Part shown: positions 6,437-9,706 of the stretch, piece by piece
Layout of the letters: every line of letters starts with the position of its first letter
Position numbering within the stretch: position 1 is the first letter of the stretch
DNA from: Pseudomonadota bacterium
GTDB taxonomy: Bacteria > Pseudomonadota > Gammaproteobacteria > Burkholderiales > Casimicrobiaceae
Direction: 5' to 3'
NCBI GenBank assembly: GCA_029571495.1
Contig: JAKPSO010000738.1
Span: forward strand, 1-9,706
DNA length: 9,706 bases
Notes under the pieces: generated by a model
Databases searched by the model: none
What the model was told of the DNA's origin: nothing
The model's input: only the letters and a program-made list of their open reading frames with translations
Made by a program: the position numbers and the translations under genes

Positions 6437-6447
6437 ACAATGCAGTG

Positions 6448-6654
6448 ATGCGCTGGTTAGTCATTTTGTGTTTGGTCGCGATTGTCGCCTCAATGGCGTC
6501 CGCGTTGGTCTATCTTTTCAAGGACGGAGGACAGGGCTCGAAGCGTATGCTGCGCGCACTGACGATACGCGTAGCGATTTCTGTCGGTTTATTTGTGTGC
6601 TTGATGGCCAGTTACAAGTTTGGCCTGATAGGGCCCAACGGCGTCGGCCGGTAG
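6448..6654 (+). CDS. Small two-helix membrane protein, DUF2909-like
   Basis: This encodes a 68-residue protein with two hydrophobic helices (about 3-23 and 41-60) joined by a short basic hinge, KDGGQGSKRMLRALTIR. It matches what I know of the DUF2909 'twin transmembrane' proteins encoded in proteobacterial cox clusters; no molecular function is known to me, and a role in oxidase assembly is inferred from position. The frame is open further upstream to 6367, but that part lies antisense to SURF1 and the conserved N-terminus MRWLVILCLVAIVAS begins at 6448. No Shine-Dalgarno sequence precedes the ATG; a TACAAT hexamer ends 6 bases before it. It is transcribed against all its neighbours, diverging from SURF1 and converging on ctaE, and is followed by a strong terminator. 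Confidence 0.82.
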   Translation: MRWLVILCLVAIVASMASALVYLFKDGGQGSKRMLRALTIRVAISVGLFVCLMASYKFGLIGPNGVGR

Positions 6655-6679
6655 CTTTCGCGTACCCGTCCCAACAAGC

Positions 6680-6710
6680 ACAAAGGCGGCCAATGGCCGC
6701 CTTTGTTTTT
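6680..6710 (+). terminator. Strong rho-independent terminator between the two-helix gene and ctaE
   Basis: A 12-pair perfect stem (arms 6680-6691 and 6695-6706, core AAAGGCGGCC / GGCCGCCTTT) has a 3-base loop AAT and is followed by Ts to 6710 on the plus strand. It lies 26 bases after the plus-strand gene and 24-54 bases beyond the ctaE stop. On the minus strand the tract after the stem is only partly T-rich (TGCTTGTTG), so it should be strongest for the plus-strand gene but may also stop ctaE transcripts. Confidence 0.9.
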
Positions 6711-6733
6711 CGGGTGTACAGCTTGAGCGCTCG

Positions 6734-7594
6734 TCAGAGCATGTAGACGATAACGAACAAGCCCAGCCAAACGACGTCAACGAAGTGCCAGTACCAAGCG
6801 GCTGCTTCAAACGCGAAGTGGTGCTGCGCGTCGAAATGTCCGCGCATTGCGCGGAACAAAATCACCGACAACATGATTGCACCGACAGTCACGTGGAAGC
6901 CGTGGAAGCCGGTAAGCATGTAGAACGTCGATCCAAAAATGCCAGACGTGAGCTTCAAATTGAATTCACTGTAGGCATGCATGTATTCGTACACTTGGAG
7001 GCCCAGGAACAACGCGCCGAGCGCGATCGTTGCCGCCAGCCAAACAATCAGTTTGCTGCGCTTATTCTCGATGAGCGCGTGATGAGCAATGGTGAGCGTC
7101 ACGCCGGACGTCAGGAGCAATGCCGTGTTGATCGCCGGAATGCCCCAAGCGGCCATCGGCGAGAACGCCTCTTTGATGAACGGTCCGGCAGTGGGCCAAG
7201 TGCCAGCGAAGTCGGGCCACAGCAATTTGGCGTCAACGCTGGCAAGATCAGGCACCGAATGCATGCGGGCGTAACCCAATGCGCCAAAGAAGGCTGCAAA
7301 GAACATCACTTCGGAGAAGATGAACCAGCTCATGCTCCAGCGGAACGAACGGTCAACGTTCTTGCCGTAGAGTCGGCCTTCGCTTTCTTTGATCACCGTG
7401 CCAAACCAGCCGAACAACATGTAGATCAATATCGCGAAGCCGATACCGAGAACAGTGAAGCCCCACGACAGATGATTCATCGTACCCACGGCGCCGAAGG
7501 CGAGTGTCAGCAGCGCAGTGCTGCCGATCACCGGCCAGTACGATGGCGAAGGGACGAAATATTTGTCAGACGAGGCGGAGTGTGGGGCGCTCAT
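6734..7594 (-). CDS. ctaE: Cytochrome c oxidase subunit III
   Basis: Subunit III of aa3-type cytochrome c oxidase is an inner-membrane protein that packs against subunit I and stabilises turnover and proton uptake. The 286-residue product has about seven hydrophobic segments and the family marks RFRWSMSWFIFSEVMFF-like helix III (here SFRWSMSWFIFSEVMFF, with E95), AWGIPAINTALLLTSG, AHHAL, GFHGFHVTVG and the C-terminal YWHFVDVVWLGLFV. The extended loop around WPDFAGTWPTAGP between helices III and IV is of a kind seen in proteobacterial subunit III. The ATG at 7594 has only a weak upstream GAG. It follows ctaG by 39 bases with no gene in between; the DUF2970-type gene found here in some related clusters is absent. 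Confidence 0.97.
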   Translation of the reverse strand: MSAPHSASSDKYFVPSPSYWPVIGSTALLTLAFGAVGTMNHLSWGFTVLGIGFAILIYMLFGWFGTVIKESEGRLYGKNVDRSFRWSMSWFIFSEVMFFAAFFGALGYARMHSVPDLASVDAKLLWPDFAGTWPTAGPFIKEAFSPMAAWGIPAINTALLLTSGVTLTIAHHALIENKRSKLIVWLAATIALGALFLGLQVYEYMHAYSEFNLKLTSGIFGSTFYMLTGFHGFHVTVGAIMLSVILFRAMRGHFDAQHHFAFEAAAWYWHFVDVVWLGLFVIVYML

Positions 7595-7633
7595 GATGGG
7601 AACTCGCTAAATGAATCTCTAAACGGTGAATAA

Positions 7634-8215
7634 CTAGCCCGGCAGCTTTCGGCTTGACGGCGCGTCAAGGTTGCCCGCAGGCACCTCCACGGCGGCAGGG
7701 CCTGAACCTGGCATTTCGAAAAATGTGTACGACAACGTGATGGTGTTGACGTCTGCCGGCAATTTGCGATCAACGACAAACACCACGGGCATTTGCCGAA
7801 CTTCATCGGCAGCAAAAGTTTGCTTCGCGAAACAAAAGCATTCGAGTTTTTTGAAGTACTCGGCAGCAATCGTTGGGCCGTAGCTCGGCACTGCTTGGCC
7901 AGTCATTGCGCGATGCTGTGTGTTGCGCACTTCGTAGTTCACTGTCGTCAACTCGCCGGGATGAACGTTCATAGAACGAACTTCCGGTTTGAAGGTCCAC
8001 GGCAAATGCTGAATGTTCGCGTCGAACTCCACGCGAACAACTCGTGAGGTGTCTACCTGCGAATTTTTCAGTTGCTCGGGACGCATGAAATCGTTTACGC
8101 CCGTTACTTCGCAAATCTTCTTGTAGATCGGGACCAAGGCGAAACCAAACGCGAACATCACTGCCACGAAGACAGCGAGTTTGCGGAACATCGTTTGGTT
8201 TTCGCGAAAAAACAT
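7634..8215 (-). CDS. ctaG: Cytochrome c oxidase assembly protein CtaG (Cox11 family)
   Basis: CtaG is a membrane-anchored periplasmic copper chaperone that delivers copper to the CuB site of subunit I. The 193-residue product has one N-terminal membrane segment (about 11-30) followed by an immunoglobulin-like domain. The conserved copper-related cysteines are visible: C35 just after the membrane segment (YKKICEVTG) and C126/C128 in ECFCF. Other family marks are QVDTSR, VEFDANIQHLPWTFKP, VHPGE and MPVVFVVD, then ITLSYTFFEM near the end. A C-terminal tail of about 20 residues rich in Pro/Ala follows. The ATG at 8215 lies 18 bases after the preceding stop; a second ATG at 8191 (residue 9) is a possible alternative start. 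Confidence 0.97.
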   Translation of the reverse strand: MFFRENQTMFRKLAVFVAVMFAFGFALVPIYKKICEVTGVNDFMRPEQLKNSQVDTSRVVRVEFDANIQHLPWTFKPEVRSMNVHPGELTTVNYEVRNTQHRAMTGQAVPSYGPTIAAEYFKKLECFCFAKQTFAADEVRQMPVVFVVDRKLPADVNTITLSYTFFEMPGSGPAAVEVPAGNLDAPSSRKLPG

Positions 8216-8233
8216 GATCGAGTCAGGCCCTCA

Positions 8234-8362
8234 TCAACCCAGTTTGGAATACCAAACCGAGACCGCAAAGAATAGCGCCACGCCGCCGAGAACTAGCCCG
8301 GTAAGCAGGTTGCGGCGACGCAGTGCGGCCGCCGCTGTCTTTGCTTGAAGGTCTTGCTCCAT
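8234..8362 (-). CDS. Cytochrome oxidase small assembly protein (42 residues)
   Basis: A 42-residue single-helix membrane protein lies between ctaD and ctaG. It has a charged N-terminus (MEQDLQAKT), an Arg cluster RRR, one membrane segment (about 19-37, LLTGLVLGGVALFFAVSVW) and a short tail YSKLG. Proteins of this size, place and topology are annotated as cytochrome oxidase small assembly proteins in betaproteobacterial cox operons; the molecular role is not known to me. The ATG at 8362 is 3 bases after the ctaD stop and the TGA is 18 bases before the ctaG start. No strong ribosome site is seen, so translational coupling to ctaD is likely. A longer frame over the same bases (to 8567, different phase) is a shadow of ctaD. 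Confidence 0.8.
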   Translation of the reverse strand: MEQDLQAKTAAAALRRRNLLTGLVLGGVALFFAVSVWYSKLG

Positions 8363-8365
8363 CGA

Positions 8366-9706
8366 CTATTTGACGACTGGCGGCGTTTCGAACGTGTGAT
8401 ACGGTGCCGGCGACGGAACCGTCCATTCGAGGCCTTCTGCACCGTCCCACGGCTTGGCTGCCGCACGAATGCCGCTCTTGCCGGAGATCATGCGTAGAAC
8501 CACGATCAAGAAGAACACCTGAGCAAAGCCGAACGCGAACGCGCCAATCGACGAAACCATATTCCACTCAGCGAACTGCATGTTGTAGTCTGGAATCCGG
8601 CGCGGCATACCAGCTAGACCGAGGAAGTGCTGCGGGAAGAACGTGACGTTGAATGCGATCAAAGACCACCAGAAGTGAATCTTGCCGAGCTTTTCCTCGT
8701 ACATCCAGCCGGTCCACTTGGGTCCCCAGTAGTAGACAGCGGCAAAAGCGGAGAACAGTGCACCAGCCACCATGACGTAGTGGAAATGCGCCACGACGTA
8801 GTAGGTATCGTGCAGTTGGATATCAACCGGCGTCAGCGAGAGCACGAGCCCGGTGAAGCCACCCAGCGTGAACAGGAACAAAAAGCCAAGGCAGAAGAGC
8901 ATCGGCGTCTCAAGTGTGATCGAGCCGCGCCACATCGTCGCCAGCCAATTGAAAATTTTGCAGGCGGTGGGCACGGCGATCAGCATGGTTGCGTACATAA
9001 AGTACAGCTGACCCGCCATCGGCAGGCCCGTCGTGTACATATGGTGGGCCCATACGATGAACGACAAAATGGCGATCGACGCGGTCGCGTAAACCATCGA
9101 CGAATAACCGAAGAGCGGTTTGCGCGAGAACGCAGGAATAACTTGTGACACAACACCAAACGCTGGCAACGCGATGATGTACACCTCTGGATGACCGAAG
9201 AACCAGAAGATGTGCTGGAACATGACCGGATCGCCGCCGCCCGCAGCATTGAAGAATGTCGTGCCGTAATGACGATCCGTGAGAAGCATCGTAACCGCGC
9301 CGGCCAAGACAGGCATCGTGGCAATCAGCAAGAACGCCGTAATCAACCACGTCCATGCAAACATCGGCAGCTTCATCATCGTCATGCCTGGAGCGCGCAG
9401 ATTCAGGATGGTGGTGATGATGTTGATCGATCCCATGATCGACGACGCGCCGAGGATATGAACGGCGAATATCGACATATCCATGCCGATCCCGCCTTGG
9501 ATCGTGAGTGGGGGGTACATCGTCCAACCGGCAGCGGCGGCGCCACCGGGTACGAAAAGAGACGCCACGAGCAGAATCGCAGCCGGTGGGAGCAACCAGA
9601 ATGACCAGTTGTTCATGCGAGCAAACGCCATATCCGGGGCACCCAACTGGAGCGGAAGCATCCAGTTCGCGAAGCCAACGAACGCCGGCATGATCGCGCC
9701 GAACAC
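8366..9706 (-). CDS. ctaD: Cytochrome c oxidase subunit I (N-terminus cut off)
   Basis: Subunit I is the catalytic subunit of aa3-type oxidase, holding heme a and the heme a3-CuB centre where oxygen is reduced and protons are pumped. The 446 visible residues start mid-protein at the window edge (VFGAIMPAFVGFANW in family context); about 80 N-terminal residues, including the first heme a histidine, are missing. Counting from the edge, the CuB ligands are H172 (in GHPEVYI, with the cross-linking Y176 and the proton-pathway Glu174) and H221/H222 (WAHHMYTTG). HDTYYVVAHFHYV supplies the heme a3 ligand H307 and the heme a ligand H309. The K-channel lysine is present in AVPTACKIFNW. These features mark an A-type proton-pumping heme-copper oxidase. 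It is the first visible gene of the ctaD-small-ctaG-ctaE run; ctaC would be expected upstream, off the window. Confidence 0.98.
   Translation of the reverse strand: MFGAIMPAFVGFANWMLPLQLGAPDMAFARMNNWSFWLLPPAAILLVASLFVPGGAAAAGWTMYPPLTIQGGIGMDMSIFAVHILGASSIMGSINIITTILNLRAPGMTMMKLPMFAWTWLITAFLLIATMPVLAGAVTMLLTDRHYGTTFFNAAGGGDPVMFQHIFWFFGHPEVYIIALPAFGVVSQVIPAFSRKPLFGYSSMVYATASIAILSFIVWAHHMYTTGLPMAGQLYFMYATMLIAVPTACKIFNWLATMWRGSITLETPMLFCLGFLFLFTLGGFTGLVLSLTPVDIQLHDTYYVVAHFHYVMVAGALFSAFAAVYYWGPKWTGWMYEEKLGKIHFWWSLIAFNVTFFPQHFLGLAGMPRRIPDYNMQFAEWNMVSSIGAFAFGFAQVFFLIVVLRMISGKSGIRAAAKPWDGAEGLEWTVPSPAPYHTFETPPVVK

Noticed and set aside
6367..6447. Longer N-terminus for the two-helix protein, overlapping SURF1 on the other strand.
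   Set aside because: The recognisable protein begins at the ATG at 6448, and the extension is antisense to the SURF1 start region.
6785..7633. 282-codon plus-strand open frame antisense to ctaE.
   Set aside because: It mirrors ctaE, shows no recognisable domain and has low-complexity composition; it is a coding shadow.
8627..9148. 173-codon plus-strand open frame antisense to ctaD.
   Set aside because: It lies opposite the conserved catalytic region of subunit I and has no recognisable protein features.

Overview
The window comes from a proteobacterial chromosome of moderately high GC (judged by eye). The cytochrome oxidase assembly genes look betaproteobacterial: a CtaB with the N-x3-E-x3-D form of its first motif, a 42-residue small oxidase assembly protein between ctaD and ctaG, and a short two-helix protein beside SURF1. 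A gammaproteobacterium cannot be excluded. No mobile element, CRISPR array, tRNA or rRNA was recognised.

Region 1 (1-3662, minus strand) holds part of a type II secretion system: gspE (ATPase), gspF (inner-membrane platform) and gspG (major pseudopilin, cut by the window edge). gspE and gspF are 3 bases apart. gspG stands 204 bases further on, behind a weak terminator-like hairpin and a 12-base perfect palindrome, so it may have its own promoter.

Region 2 (3663-4230) is a short island with one plus-strand gene for a classical 54-residue rubredoxin. A possible promoter, an inverted repeat and weak terminator-like hairpins surround it.

Region 3 (4231-9706) is an aa3-type cytochrome c oxidase cluster, mostly on the minus strand. 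In transcription order it reads ctaD (subunit I, N-terminus off the window), a 42-residue small assembly protein, ctaG (CuB chaperone), ctaE (subunit III), SURF1, a membrane-anchored protein with a CxxxC motif, and ctaB (heme O synthase). A small DUF2909-like gene lies on the opposite strand between ctaE and SURF1. A strong hairpin terminator between it and the ctaE end separates the structural subunits from the SURF1/CxxxC/ctaB unit.

Together these cox genes supply the catalytic core and its metal and heme assembly steps: CtaB makes heme O, SURF1 helps heme a insertion, CtaG loads CuB, and the CxxxC protein may act in copper or thiol chemistry. The heme A synthase gene ctaA, often found just before ctaB in related clusters, is absent from its usual place.

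Most of the window is ordinary housekeeping and secretion sequence. The points worth a second look are the CxxxC protein without a SCO-type histidine, the missing ctaA, the inverted two-helix gene with its terminator, the detached gspG, and the unusual number of GTG and TTG starts. I see no convincing sign of a wholly undescribed system.
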